NCBI RefSeq assembly: GCF_900109295.1
Contig: NZ_FOIZ01000002.1
Span: 992,001 to 1,056,000, forward strand
Direction: 5' to 3'
Source of the DNA: Cognatiyoonia koreensis
GTDB lineage: Bacteria > Pseudomonadota > Alphaproteobacteria > Rhodobacterales > Rhodobacteraceae
Length of the DNA stretch: 64,000 nt
A program made the translations under genes and the position numbers. Below are positions 36,918 to 46,134 of this stretch, in pieces. Position 1 is the first letter of the stretch, and each line of letters starts with the position of its first letter. The notes beneath the pieces are model-generated. The model saw only the letters and a list, made by a program, of their open reading frames with translations, had not been told where the DNA came from and ran no database searches.

Positions 36918-37084
36918 AATGGGCCTGTCGTTACACAGTCTTAGGACGAACCATGCTAAACTGCATATGGAACGCGCAAAACATGGGTCTTATAGTGCAT
37001 TTCGAATTGGCGGCTGTACACAAACCCACCGCGCATGGGCACCGCAGCAGGTGAACCGGCAGACCGAAGGCTGGAAGTACGCAG

Positions 37085-37576
37085 ATGAATGAAGTCATTC
37101 TTGTCATGGGGGTCGCTGGGTGCGGAAAAACGACAATCGGCAAGACACTTGCCGAAGCCCGGGGCGCGGCCTTTCTGGACGCAGACGATTATCACCCGCC
37201 CAAAAACGTGACCCACATGGGGGCCGGAAAACCGCTGAACGATGAACTGCGCTGGCCTTGGCTTGATGCGCTGGGCGATGCGGTCCGCGCCAGCGCACGT
37301 GACAGGCCGACTGTGTTCACATGCTCCGCGCTCAAGCGGATATACAGGGATTACCTGCGGGCCAGCGTGCGCTATCGGCTTGTATATCCGGACGCGCCTT
37401 TTGCGGTGGTGTCGCAACGGATGGCCGCGCGCAAGGATCACTTCATGCCGGTTAAGCTCTTGCGCAGCCAGTACCATGTCCTCAATCCGCCCACGAAAGA
37501 CGAAGAACCCATCGTGGTGTCAATCGAACAACCGCTCGAAGATATCATCGCTGACATCCAGACCGCGCTGTCTTAA
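37085..37576 (+). CDS. gntK: Gluconokinase
   Basis: This enzyme phosphorylates D-gluconate to 6-phosphogluconate for the Entner-Doudoroff or pentose-phosphate routes. The 163-residue protein has Walker A MGVAGCGKTT at the start, then DADDYHPPKNVTHMGAGKPLNDELRWPWL, the GntK substrate signature, and TCSALKRIYRDYLR. It converges on the LacI-type gene: the four bases TTAA at 37573-37576 hold both stop codons. The 167 bases upstream hold no gene I can support. Confidence 0.94.
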   Translation: MNEVILVMGVAGCGKTTIGKTLAEARGAAFLDADDYHPPKNVTHMGAGKPLNDELRWPWLDALGDAVRASARDRPTVFTCSALKRIYRDYLRASVRYRLVYPDAPFAVVSQRMAARKDHFMPVKLLRSQYHVLNPPTKDEEPIVVSIEQPLEDIIADIQTALS

Positions 37577-38586
37577 TCGTCAGTCGGGACTTCAAGCTCT
37601 TGCATCGGGGGTTTTTCAGGATCACGGATCGCTTGGATTGCGGCCTTGGCCAGAAACGCGCCAGCCGTGCCGACACCTTCCGTGATGGTCAGGATGTCGG
37701 GCCGGAACAATCGCAGAAATGGCATCGCTTCCTTGGTATGCAAATCCAGCTGCTGGCCCAGCGTGATGCCATGCGCCTCGATCGCCGTAATGGCGGCCAT
37801 CGTGGCCGAGGTCGAGGCACAGATAAGGCCGTCGATCTCCGGCCTGTCGGTCAGAACGCGCTCCAGAACACGCACGACCTCGTCACTTGCACTGTCCGAT
37901 GTCGCCCCCTCCAGTAACAACATGGTCTGGCCATTCGCATCGCAACGGGCTTTCACGCCATCCAGCATGTGCTGCGCATAATTGTGCGACAGGGGCGGTG
38001 CCAACAGTGCGATATGCTTGCGTCCGCGTTGGTGCAGGCGATCCGCAGCGATTTGTCCAAAGACCCCGTTGTCAAAATCAAAATAGGGGTGGCGGTCCGA
38101 CCAGTTGCTGCGCCCGTGCGTGGCAAATGGAAAATTACGCTCCATCAGATAGGCCACGCGGGGGTCTTCGGGCTGGATCTGGTTCAGGATCAACGCATCT
38201 GCTGACCCGGTCTCCACGATATAACGGACCGGCTTCATCGGGTCTTCATCCGGAAAGAACGGCGTGACGATCAGATGATAGGGCGTATCGCGCAGACCAC
38301 CCGCAACGGAAGAGATCAGACGCGCGGAATGGTTCATCACATCATGTTCCGTCGACATGACAAGGCTGATGACATTGGTGCGTCCTGTGCGCAGGCGGAC
38401 ACCCGCGCGGTTGGGCACGTAACCAATCTCGTCGGCGATACGGCGGATCAGCTTCTTGGTGCTGTCACCGATATCCGGCGCGTCATTCAGCGCTCGCGAC
38501 ACGGTCGGGACCGCGAGCCCGCTAATCCGCGAGATGGTCTTGAGTGTTGGTTTCGCGTCGGACGCTATGGATTTTTCGGAAGGCAT
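37573..38586 (-). CDS. LacI-family transcriptional repressor of the mannoside operon
   Basis: This 337-residue regulator has an N-terminal LacI helix-turn-helix and hinge (PTLKTISRISGLAVPTVSRALNDAPDIG, then GYVPNRAGVRLRTGRTNVISLV) and a periplasmic-binding-protein-like effector domain. It is divergent from the sugar transport operon, with 206 bases between. Two matching CTA-N-AACGAT-N-TAG sites in that gap, over the operon promoter, are the obvious operators. The inducer is probably a sugar taken up or released by the operon; its identity is not readable. Confidence 0.93.
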   Translation of the reverse strand: MPSEKSIASDAKPTLKTISRISGLAVPTVSRALNDAPDIGDSTKKLIRRIADEIGYVPNRAGVRLRTGRTNVISLVMSTEHDVMNHSARLISSVAGGLRDTPYHLIVTPFFPDEDPMKPVRYIVETGSADALILNQIQPEDPRVAYLMERNFPFATHGRSNWSDRHPYFDFDNGVFGQIAADRLHQRGRKHIALLAPPLSHNYAQHMLDGVKARCDANGQTMLLLEGATSDSASDEVVRVLERVLTDRPEIDGLICASTSATMAAITAIEAHGITLGQQLDLHTKEAMPFLRLFRPDILTITEGVGTAGAFLAKAAIQAIRDPEKPPMQELEVPTDD

Positions 38587-38726
38587 ATGACCCCACCACC
38601 CCGATTCTCACGCTTTCACCGCAGCGACACCCTTAGATAGGTTGCGCGAAACCTTTTTCAAACCCAGTGTTTTCAGGCCGTTGATAGAAGGTTACGTTGT
38701 TGGCGCTAACTTCGTATGATTATTTC

Positions 38727-38754
38727 TTGCCAGATCATTCTAAAACGATATAGA
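38727..38754 (+). promoter_or_regulatory. Probable promoter of the mannoside operon
   Basis: TTGCCA (38727-38732) and TATAGA (38749-38754) are separated by 16 bases. The -10 box lies inside the first LacI-type operator site. Confidence 0.5.
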
Positions 38755-38773
38755 TTTTTCTACAACGATTTAG
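38740..38773. promoter_or_regulatory. Tandem LacI-type operators
   Basis: CTAAAACGATATAG (38740-38753) and CTACAACGATTTAG (38760-38773) share the pattern CTA-N-AACGAT-N-TAG, which is an imperfect palindrome around a central CG, the usual LacI-family form. Their centres are exactly 20 bp (two helical turns) apart. The first covers the -10 region and the second the expected transcription start; the start codon is 19 bases further on. Confidence 0.7.
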
Positions 38774-38792
38774 AACCAGGGAGGAAAGAATC

Positions 38793-40019
38793 GTGAAACT
38801 CACAACAAAACTGCTGGCAGCTACCGCGATCGTCGCTGCATCTTCGGCGAATGCCGTTGAACTGGAAGTGACGCATTGGTGGACATCCGGTGGTGAAGCT
38901 GCGGCTGTCGCCAAGTTTGCGGAAGCATGGAACGCGACAGGCAACTCTTGGGTTGACGGTGCGATCGCGGGGTCCGGCGGAACGGCGCGCCCGATCATCA
39001 TTTCACGGATTCTGGGCGGCGACCCGATGGGCGCGACACAGCTGAACCACGGCCGTCAGGCGGAAGAGCTGATCGAAGCCGGTCTGATGCTTGATTTGAC
39101 AGATGTTGCCGAAGCCGGTGGCTGGAAAGATATCGTAAACCCGTCCTCCTTGCTGGATTCCTGCACGCTGGACGGCAAAATCTATTGCGTGCCAGTGAAT
39201 ATCCACTCGGCGCAGTGGCTTTGGCTGTCACATGACGCCTACGAAGCAGCTGGTGTACCGGTTCCAGCAAACTGGAACGAATTCGTAGACTCCGCACCTG
39301 CACTTCAGGAGGCAGGCATCGTCCCACTCGCGATGGGCCAGCAGGGCTGGCAGCAAAACCTTGCTTTCGGGGCAATCACGATCGCCGTTGCAGGTCTTGA
39401 TGCATGGCGCGAAGTGACCGTGAACAAGAACGCTGACGTGGCCCGTGGCCCGGAATACACCGCCGTTTTCGAAGCGGTCGCAGCCGCCCGTGAACTTGCG
39501 CGTGATTCCAACGTTCAGGACTGGAACGAAGCCACCAACATGGTGATCACAGGCAAAGCCGGTGCACAGCTGATGGGTGACTGGGCGCAGGGTGAATTCT
39601 CTGTCGCGGAACAAGTCGAAGGCCAGGACTATTCCTGCCTGCCGGGTCTTGGTCTGAATGAAATCCTCGATACCGGTGGTGATGCCTTCTACTTCCCAGT
39701 GAACGACGATCCTGAAATCACAGCCGCCCAGAAAGAACTGGCAGCACTCCTGATTTCGCCAGAGGTTCAGGTGTCCTTCAACCTCGCCAAAGGCTCGCTG
39801 CCCGTGCGCGGTGACATCGACATGGCAGCTGCGAACGGCTGCATGCAAAAAGGTCTCGGCATTCTTGCAACCGGTGGCATCCTGCCATCCGGCGATATGG
39901 CACTGTCCGCAGATACGCAGACCCAGATCGAAGATCTGATGGCGCAGTTCTGGTCCTCGGACATGCCAGCTGCCGAGGCGCAGGAAAAGTACGCCGCCCT
40001 GATCGAGAGCGCTGACTAA
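38793..40019 (+). CDS. CUT1 sugar ABC transporter substrate-binding protein
   Basis: This 408-residue periplasmic sugar-binding protein is of the COG1653 group. It has a signal peptide cut after ANA (about residue 21), then VELEVTHWWTSGGEAAAVAKF, typical of the glucose/mannose-type binders. It begins with GTG, eight bases after GGAGG. It is first in the LacI-controlled operon. A strong hairpin follows the stop, before the first permease, which would raise its dose relative to the membrane genes. Confidence 0.93.
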   Translation: MKLTTKLLAATAIVAASSANAVELEVTHWWTSGGEAAAVAKFAEAWNATGNSWVDGAIAGSGGTARPIIISRILGGDPMGATQLNHGRQAEELIEAGLMLDLTDVAEAGGWKDIVNPSSLLDSCTLDGKIYCVPVNIHSAQWLWLSHDAYEAAGVPVPANWNEFVDSAPALQEAGIVPLAMGQQGWQQNLAFGAITIAVAGLDAWREVTVNKNADVARGPEYTAVFEAVAAARELARDSNVQDWNEATNMVITGKAGAQLMGDWAQGEFSVAEQVEGQDYSCLPGLGLNEILDTGGDAFYFPVNDDPEITAAQKELAALLISPEVQVSFNLAKGSLPVRGDIDMAAANGCMQKGLGILATGGILPSGDMALSADTQTQIEDLMAQFWSSDMPAAEAQEKYAALIESAD

Positions 40020-40034
40020 GCGATCTCTTATCAT

Positions 40035-40060
40035 TGGCCCGGTGTTCGCGCACCGGGCCA
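40035..40060 (+). other. Intercistronic hairpin after the binding-protein gene
   Basis: TGGCCCGGTG (40035-40044) and CACCGGGCCA (40051-40060) form a perfect ten-pair stem with a six-base loop, 15 bases after the stop codon, followed by a pyrimidine-rich stretch (CTTTCCTTTTCC). It could stabilise the upstream message or stop part of transcription. Confidence 0.7.
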
Positions 40061-40099
40061 CTTTCCTTTTCCAACCCTTGCATTGACGGAGCCGACACG

Positions 40100-41017
40100 A
40101 TGACCGTGGCCTCGGATACCCCCGCACGCACCGCAAAACGCCCCAACAGGTTGTTCAAGAACCTGTCCGCAAAGATCGCATCGATCCCGATGATCATCAC
40201 CGCGCTCTTCGTCTTCGTGGGCGGAACGACATGGACGGTGGTCTACTCCTTCACCGGGTCGCGGATGCTGCCAAAGCTGCAGTGGGTCGGGCTGGACCAA
40301 TACGATCGACTCTGGACATCGGACCGCTGGATCATCTCGATCAAGAACCTCGCGCTCTACGGGTTCTTCTCGATGATCCTGACGCTGCTGATCGGCTTCT
40401 GCCTCGCGGCCTGCCTTGACCGGAAAATCCGGTTCGAAAGCGCATTCCGCACGATTTTTCTCTACCCTTTTGCGCTGTCCTTCGTCGTCACCGGGCTTGC
40501 GTGGCAATGGATCCTGAACCCCGACTTCGGGCTGCAAAGCCTTGTGCGCAGCACAGGGTGGAGCACATTCACCTTCGACCCGCTCAATAACCCCGATATC
40601 GTCATGTTCGGCCTGCTGATCGCGGGCATCTGGCAAGGGTCGGGGCTGATCATGTGCATCATGCTCGCCGGTCTGCGCGGGATCGACGAAGACATCTGGA
40701 AGGCGGCCAAGGTCGACGGGATCGGAACAATCAAAACCTATGTCGTCGTCATCATCCCCATGATGCGGCCGGTGTTCATCACGTCCCTCGTGCTGATCGC
40801 CTCGGGGATCATCAAACTCTACGATCTTGTCAGGGCGCAAACCGACGGCGGTCCGGGGATCGCATCCGAAGTGCCCGCCAAATACGTCATCGACTACATG
40901 TTCCAGGCGCAAAACCTCGGGCAAGGCTTCGCGGCCTCGACGATGATGCTGTGCTCTGTCGTGATCATCCTGATCCCTTGGGCGTATCTCGAATTCGGAG
41001 GCAAGAAACGTGGCTGA
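40100..41017 (+). CDS. CUT1 sugar ABC transporter permease 1
   Basis: This 305-residue inner-membrane permease is of the MalF/UgpA type, with six membrane spans and the EAA-like cytoplasmic loop DEDIWKAAKVDGIGTIKTYVVVIIPMM. I chose the ATG at 40100, with GGAG eight bases upstream; the longer frame would start inside the preceding hairpin. Its stop overlaps the next permease by eight bases. It forms the channel with the next gene. Confidence 0.93.
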   Translation: MTVASDTPARTAKRPNRLFKNLSAKIASIPMIITALFVFVGGTTWTVVYSFTGSRMLPKLQWVGLDQYDRLWTSDRWIISIKNLALYGFFSMILTLLIGFCLAACLDRKIRFESAFRTIFLYPFALSFVVTGLAWQWILNPDFGLQSLVRSTGWSTFTFDPLNNPDIVMFGLLIAGIWQGSGLIMCIMLAGLRGIDEDIWKAAKVDGIGTIKTYVVVIIPMMRPVFITSLVLIASGIIKLYDLVRAQTDGGPGIASEVPAKYVIDYMFQAQNLGQGFAASTMMLCSVVIILIPWAYLEFGGKKRG

Positions 41018-41936
41018 TCCGGCAACTCTCAACGCGGCAGTGGCCGCCGGCGCGATGGTTGGGCCCGCGGGCCCGAAACCGAAACGGCGCTTTTCGCGGG
41101 CGAACATCTTTCTCTACGGCACGCTGATCATGGTCAGCATGTATTACCTGCTGCCGCTTTACGTCATGATCGTGACCTCGCTGAAAGGCATGCCCGAAAT
41201 CCGGATGGGCAATGTTTTCGGGCCGCCAATGGAAATAACCTTTCAGCCATGGGTCAAGGCATGGGCCGAAGCCTGCACCGGGCTTGATTGCACGGGGCTG
41301 TCCAAAGGGTTCTGGAATTCGGTGCAGATCCTGATCCCGTCGGTATTCCTGTCGATCGCGATCGCGTCCATCAACGGCTACGCGCTGTCGAACTGGAAAT
41401 TCAAAGGGTCCGAGGTGTTCTTTACGATCCTGATCATCGGGGCGTTCATCCCCTACCAGACAATGCTTTACCCCATCGTGATCATGCTGCGCGAAATCGG
41501 GCTGATGGGTGATCTTTGGGGGCTGGTCCTGGTGCACACCGTCTTCGGAATGCCGATCCTGACGCTGCTGTTCCGCAACTACTTCTCATCCGTGCCAGAA
41601 GAACTGTTCAAGGCCGCAAGGGTCGACGGGGCGGGGTTCTGGCAGATCTATTTCCAGATCATGCTGCCGATGGCGCTGCCGATCTTCGTGGTCGCGATCA
41701 TCCTGCAGGTCACGGGCATCTGGAACGACTTCCTGTTCGGGGTGATCTACACCAAGCCGGAAACCTATCCGATGACGGTGCAGCTCAATAACATCGTGAA
41801 CTCGGTGCAAGGCGTCAAGGAATACAACGTCAACATGGCGGCGACCCTGCTCACCGGCCTCGTGCCACTCATCATCTACTTTGCCTCTGGCAAACTTTTT
41901 GTCCGCGGTATCGCCGCGGGTGCCGTGAAGGGCTAG
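41010..41936 (+). CDS. CUT1 sugar ABC transporter permease 2
   Basis: This 308-residue MalG/UgpE-type permease has six spans and the loop PEELFKAARVDGAGFWQIYFQIMLPM. It starts at GTG 41010, with GGAGG upstream inside the end of permease 1. An alanine/proline-rich cytoplasmic N terminus of about 35 residues precedes the first span. It ends four bases before the ATPase gene. Confidence 0.93.
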   Translation: MADPATLNAAVAAGAMVGPAGPKPKRRFSRANIFLYGTLIMVSMYYLLPLYVMIVTSLKGMPEIRMGNVFGPPMEITFQPWVKAWAEACTGLDCTGLSKGFWNSVQILIPSVFLSIAIASINGYALSNWKFKGSEVFFTILIIGAFIPYQTMLYPIVIMLREIGLMGDLWGLVLVHTVFGMPILTLLFRNYFSSVPEELFKAARVDGAGFWQIYFQIMLPMALPIFVVAIILQVTGIWNDFLFGVIYTKPETYPMTVQLNNIVNSVQGVKEYNVNMAATLLTGLVPLIIYFASGKLFVRGIAAGAVKG

Positions 41937-41940
41937 GAAC

Positions 41941-43017
41941 ATGACAAACTCAGTAGAAATCAGAAATCTCGACCTTAGCTTTGGCGCGGTCGAAGTCCTG
42001 CGAAACCTCAACCTCGACATTCAGGATGGCGAATTCATCGTGCTGCTGGGCTCGTCCGGTTGCGGGAAATCAACGCTGCTGAACTGTATCGCCGGATTGC
42101 TCGAAGTCACAGCAGGCCAGATTTTCATCAAAGGGCAAAACGTGACTTGGGCCGAACCCAGCGAACGGGGCATCGGCATGGTGTTCCAATCCTACGCGCT
42201 TTACCCGCAGATGACCGTGCGCGGTAACCTGTCGTTTGGCCTGAAGAACGCGAAAATCCCGAAACCCGAAATCGAAAAACGCGTGGCACGCGCTGCCGAA
42301 ATCCTGCAAATTGAACCGCTACTAAATCGCAAGCCAGGCGCGCTTTCGGGCGGGCAGCGCCAGCGGGTCGCAATCGGACGTGCGCTTGTGCGCGATGTCG
42401 ATGTGTTCCTCTTCGACGAACCGCTCTCCAACCTCGATGCAAAGCTGCGTGTCGATCTGCGGGTCGAACTCAAGCGGCTGCACAACCAACTGCAAAACAC
42501 GATGATCTACGTCACGCACGATCAGGTCGAGGCAATGACACTTGCCGACCGCATTGCTGTGATGAAGGGCGGCAATATCATGCAACTTGGCACGCCGGAC
42601 GAAATCTATAACCAACCGCGCAATCTCTATGTCGCCGACTTCATAGGCTCGCCGTCGATGAATTTCATCTCCGGCAATCTCGAAAGCGGCGTGTTCAAAT
42701 CTGGCGATCTGGCCATGCCGATGACCGGCTACGATTTCATGAGCCAACCCGTCGACCGACCCGTCGTAATCGGCATCCGTCCCGAACATGTGGTGACAGG
42801 TGAACTGGTCGCGAATGCGCCGCTGCAATTCGAAGCCAACATCGACCTTGTCGAACCCATGGGGTCAGACACGCTGGTCTATGCGCAGTTGGGACCTGAA
42901 AACTTCCGCATCCGCATGGATGGGCAAGCCAAGGTGAAGGCTGGCGAAACGATCGCAATCGGCATCGACCCGTCACGCGCATCCTTGTTCGACACGAAAT
43001 CAGAGGCGCGTTTGTGA
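41941..43017 (+). CDS. CUT1 sugar ABC transporter ATP-binding protein (MsmX/UgpC-like)
   Basis: This is a 358-residue ATPase with Walker A GSSGCGKST, signature LSGGQRQR, Walker B VFLFDEPLSNLD, and a C-terminal MalK-type regulatory (TOBE/OB) domain of about 120 residues. It energises the two permeases. Its stop overlaps the GTG of the beta-mannosidase (GTGA), so import and hydrolysis are translated together. Confidence 0.95.
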   Translation: MTNSVEIRNLDLSFGAVEVLRNLNLDIQDGEFIVLLGSSGCGKSTLLNCIAGLLEVTAGQIFIKGQNVTWAEPSERGIGMVFQSYALYPQMTVRGNLSFGLKNAKIPKPEIEKRVARAAEILQIEPLLNRKPGALSGGQRQRVAIGRALVRDVDVFLFDEPLSNLDAKLRVDLRVELKRLHNQLQNTMIYVTHDQVEAMTLADRIAVMKGGNIMQLGTPDEIYNQPRNLYVADFIGSPSMNFISGNLESGVFKSGDLAMPMTGYDFMSQPVDRPVVIGIRPEHVVTGELVANAPLQFEANIDLVEPMGSDTLVYAQLGPENFRIRMDGQAKVKAGETIAIGIDPSRASLFDTKSEARL

Positions 43018-45386
43018 CCCAGATCGACCTGACTGGCGCATGGTCTCTGGCCGATAGCGCCGGTGATTACGCCTGCACGCTCGATCTACCCGGTGACGGG
43101 ATCAGTGCGCTGCATGATGCGGGGCTGATCCCCGATCCCTACTTCGGACGCAACGAATATGATCTGCGCTGGATCTGTGAACGGGATTGGGTGGCGACAC
43201 GCCAATTCAATCTGACCGATCCGCATGTCGATCTCGTGCTTTCACGCATGGATACGGTCGTCACCGTGCGTGTAAATGACACCGTCGTGCTTAAGGCCGA
43301 CAATGCCTTTCGCGACTACAGGGTGTCCTTGGGCGATGTGGCGTTCGCGGGTCAGAACACGATCAGCCTCACGTTTCACAGCCCTGTCGTCGCTGGCAAG
43401 GCCCTTTTTGATGCGCATGACTTCGACATTCCGTGGTCGCGCAACTGCCCGATCCCGTACGGCAATTTCCTGCGCAAACCCGCCTGCGATTTTGGCTGGG
43501 ACTGGAACATCGCGCTCGCCCCTTTCGGCGTCTATGGCGCAATCACGGTCATGCCGTCGGATGCGCCGCGGATTGACCGGCTGGCGATCCATCAGGATCA
43601 CAGCGACGGGGTGGTTGTTCATGTCAGTGCATATGTCAGCAATCACACGAACGCGGTCACGCTGACCTTCGACGGTCAGAATTTCAGTGCACGCCCGGTG
43701 CACGGGGTGTGCACGTTCCGTGCCACCGTCAAAAACCCGAAACTCTGGTGGCCGGCAGGGCAGGGTGACCAGCCACTTTACGACCTGGAAGTGACCGCTG
43801 GACCGGCCAAAACGACCCGCCGCATCGGGCTGCGCAAGATGGAACTTGTCACCGCAAAAGACGAGGCGGGCCTCTCCTTTGTCGTGCGGGTCAACGGTCG
43901 GGATGTGTTCTGCAAAGGGGCGAACTGGATTCCCGCCGACGCGCTGCCGGGCCGAATTTCTATTGCGAAAACAACGGACTTGCTGCAATCGGCTGTTGAC
44001 GCAAACATGAACATGATCCGCATCTGGGGCGGTGGCAGATACGAACCGACGTCGTTTTATGACACCTGCGACGAACTTGGTTTGCTGGTCTGGCAGGATT
44101 TCATGTTTGCCTGCAATCTCTATCCGTCCGACCGAAGCTTCATCGCGAATGTCAGGACAGAGGTGCAGGACAACGTCGCCCGTATGCACCACCACGCCTG
44201 CATCGCACTCTGGTGCGGCGACAACGAACTCGTCGGTGCACTCGACTGGTACGACGTCAGCAAACTGGACCGCGACCGGTATCTTGTGAATTACGATCGC
44301 CTGAACCGGGCGATCGAAGATGTGCTATTGGAAACAGACCCTTACGCGATCTGGTGGCCGTCGTCGCCGACCAAGGGTCCGCTGAATTTCGGTGATAGCT
44401 GGCACGATGACGGATCGGGCGATATGCACTTCTGGTCGGTCTGGCATGAAGGGCGCGACTTTGATCACTACCGCGATGTCGCTCCGCGCTTCTGTTCGGA
44501 ATTCGGGTTTCAAAGCTATCCCACCATGAACGCGATCCGCAACTTTACAGCGCCCGAAGACCGCAACATCGCGGCACCCGTTCTGGAAAGCCACCAAAAG
44601 AACGACGGTGGCAATGCCCGCATTGCCGAGACGATGTTCCGCTATTTCCGCTGGCCTGAAGCCTTTGATGATTTCGTCTATCTGAGCCAGGTCCAGCAGG
44701 CGCTCGCGATCAAGACCGCGGTCACCCATTGGCGGTCATTGAAACCGCATTGCATGGGCACGCTGATCTGGCAGCTGAACGACACCTGGCCAGTCTGTTC
44801 CTGGGCGTCGCTGGACTATGGCGGGGACTGGAAGCTGATGCACCATGCGGCCAGGGATTTCTTTGCGCCCGTGATCTGCACTGCTGTCCCCAACTGCAGC
44901 ACGACAACGATCCGCGCGATCAACGATATGGCCATGCCCGCCGAGGTCGAAGTGACCTTGCGTGCCGTCACGCCAGATGGTGCTACGCGCGAACTGGGGC
45001 AGGTAACTGCTGCGGTTGGCGCGGAAGCCGTCGATATCTTCCATGTCGAAGATCTTGGCCCGCAGGAAATGCTGCTGATCGACTGGCAAAGCGCGGACGG
45101 GCATGGGCGTGAAGTCCACGCGCCGCAGCCTTACAAATCCTACGATTTGATGCCCGCCGGGCTGTCGCTTGAAATCGATGGCGCAGAGATCACAATTGCG
45201 GCCAAAGGGCTTGGTCTGTTCGTCTTCATTGAAGCGGATATTCCCGGACGCTTCAGCGCCAACAACTTTGACCTGCTACCCGGTGAAAGCCGCAGCCTGC
45301 GTTTTGACGCCAGCGACCCGACCCGGTCAGCGAACTTCACGCTGCGCGATCTGCACAGCGCCACTTATGGAAAGACGACAACATGA
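43014..45386 (+). CDS. GH2-family beta-mannosidase
   Basis: This 790-residue cytoplasmic glycoside hydrolase has a sugar-binding jelly-roll, an immunoglobulin-like domain, a TIM barrel and C-terminal beta domains. The catalytic acid/base is Glu405 in WCGDNELVG and the nucleophile Glu496 in FCSEFGFQSYP, both as in beta-mannosidases of GH2. Absence of a signal peptide fits hydrolysis of imported beta-mannosides inside the cell. GH2 beta-galactosidase or exo-glucosaminidase is less likely from the motif context (IRIWGGGRYEPTSFYDTCDELGLLVWQDFMFAC, the beta-mannosidase style). GTG start, coupled to the ATPase. Confidence 0.9.
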   Translation: MTQIDLTGAWSLADSAGDYACTLDLPGDGISALHDAGLIPDPYFGRNEYDLRWICERDWVATRQFNLTDPHVDLVLSRMDTVVTVRVNDTVVLKADNAFRDYRVSLGDVAFAGQNTISLTFHSPVVAGKALFDAHDFDIPWSRNCPIPYGNFLRKPACDFGWDWNIALAPFGVYGAITVMPSDAPRIDRLAIHQDHSDGVVVHVSAYVSNHTNAVTLTFDGQNFSARPVHGVCTFRATVKNPKLWWPAGQGDQPLYDLEVTAGPAKTTRRIGLRKMELVTAKDEAGLSFVVRVNGRDVFCKGANWIPADALPGRISIAKTTDLLQSAVDANMNMIRIWGGGRYEPTSFYDTCDELGLLVWQDFMFACNLYPSDRSFIANVRTEVQDNVARMHHHACIALWCGDNELVGALDWYDVSKLDRDRYLVNYDRLNRAIEDVLLETDPYAIWWPSSPTKGPLNFGDSWHDDGSGDMHFWSVWHEGRDFDHYRDVAPRFCSEFGFQSYPTMNAIRNFTAPEDRNIAAPVLESHQKNDGGNARIAETMFRYFRWPEAFDDFVYLSQVQQALAIKTAVTHWRSLKPHCMGTLIWQLNDTWPVCSWASLDYGGDWKLMHHAARDFFAPVICTAVPNCSTTTIRAINDMAMPAEVEVTLRAVTPDGATRELGQVTAAVGAEAVDIFHVEDLGPQEMLLIDWQSADGHGREVHAPQPYKSYDLMPAGLSLEIDGAEITIAAKGLGLFVFIEADIPGRFSANNFDLLPGESRSLRFDASDPTRSANFTLRDLHSATYGKTTT

Positions 45387-46123
45387 CCCAAGTGTCCTAT
45401 CAACTTTACTGTTCCCGCAACTTTCCGCCGCTGACTGATACCTGCAAGATGCTGGCAGAGACCGGCTATCGCGAGGTCGAAGGTTACGGTGGCTTGCTTG
45501 ATGATCTTGATGGCCTGAAGGCTGCACTGGATCAAAACGGCTTGCGCATGACGTCCTGCCATGTCGGGTTGGATATGATCGAAAGCAATCCGCAGATGCT
45601 GCTGGACCTTGCAGGGTCCGTCGGCCTGGAGAAAGTGTTCGTTCCCTATCTGGCGGCAGAGGACAGGCCCGTTGATTCCGAGGGCTGGCGCGCCTACGCG
45701 ACCCGTGTAGTTGCCGCCGGCAAACCCCTGCGGGATGCGAGCCTTGGCTTTGGCTGGCACAACCACGATTTCGAATTCATTAAGACAGGGCAGGGCGACA
45801 GACCCGAAGACCTGCTTGCAGAGGCCGGACTTGCGCTTGAACTTGACCTTGGCTGGGTCGCCCGTGCGGGGCTTGATCCGGTCGATATGATCAAAAACTA
45901 CGGTGACAAGATTATCGCCGCCCATATCAAGGACCTCGCCCCCGCTGGCGAAAATGCCGACGAAGACGGCTGGGCCGATGTTGGCCACGGCGTCCAGAAT
46001 TGGGGCGCGATCCACGCCGCGTTGCAAGACGTCGGCTGCACACATTACGTCGTCGAACACGATAACCCGAAAGATCACGCAAGATTTGCCGCCCGCAGTC
46101 TTGCAACCGTTCAGTCATTCTAA
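45383..46123 (+). CDS. Xylose-isomerase-like TIM-barrel protein (AP endonuclease 2 family)
   Basis: This 246-residue protein is of the sugar phosphate isomerase/epimerase group (IolE, hydroxypyruvate isomerase and 3-keto-sugar epimerase relatives). Likely metal ligands lie in FGWHNHDFEF, LELDLGWVARAG, and AAHIKDLAP, with a final glutamate in YVVEHDNP. Its start overlaps the beta-mannosidase stop (ATGA). In similar operons such enzymes act on keto-sugars made by a Gfo/Idh/MocA dehydrogenase, which is the next gene here. Exact substrate unknown. Confidence 0.88.
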   Translation: MTQVSYQLYCSRNFPPLTDTCKMLAETGYREVEGYGGLLDDLDGLKAALDQNGLRMTSCHVGLDMIESNPQMLLDLAGSVGLEKVFVPYLAAEDRPVDSEGWRAYATRVVAAGKPLRDASLGFGWHNHDFEFIKTGQGDRPEDLLAEAGLALELDLGWVARAGLDPVDMIKNYGDKIIAAHIKDLAPAGENADEDGWADVGHGVQNWGAIHAALQDVGCTHYVVEHDNPKDHARFAARSLATVQSF

Positions 46124-46134
46124 GGACAGCAATC

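Noticed and set aside
37085..37576. gntK as a member of the mannoside operon
   Set aside because: It is transcribed separately and faces the repressor gene; only proximity links it.
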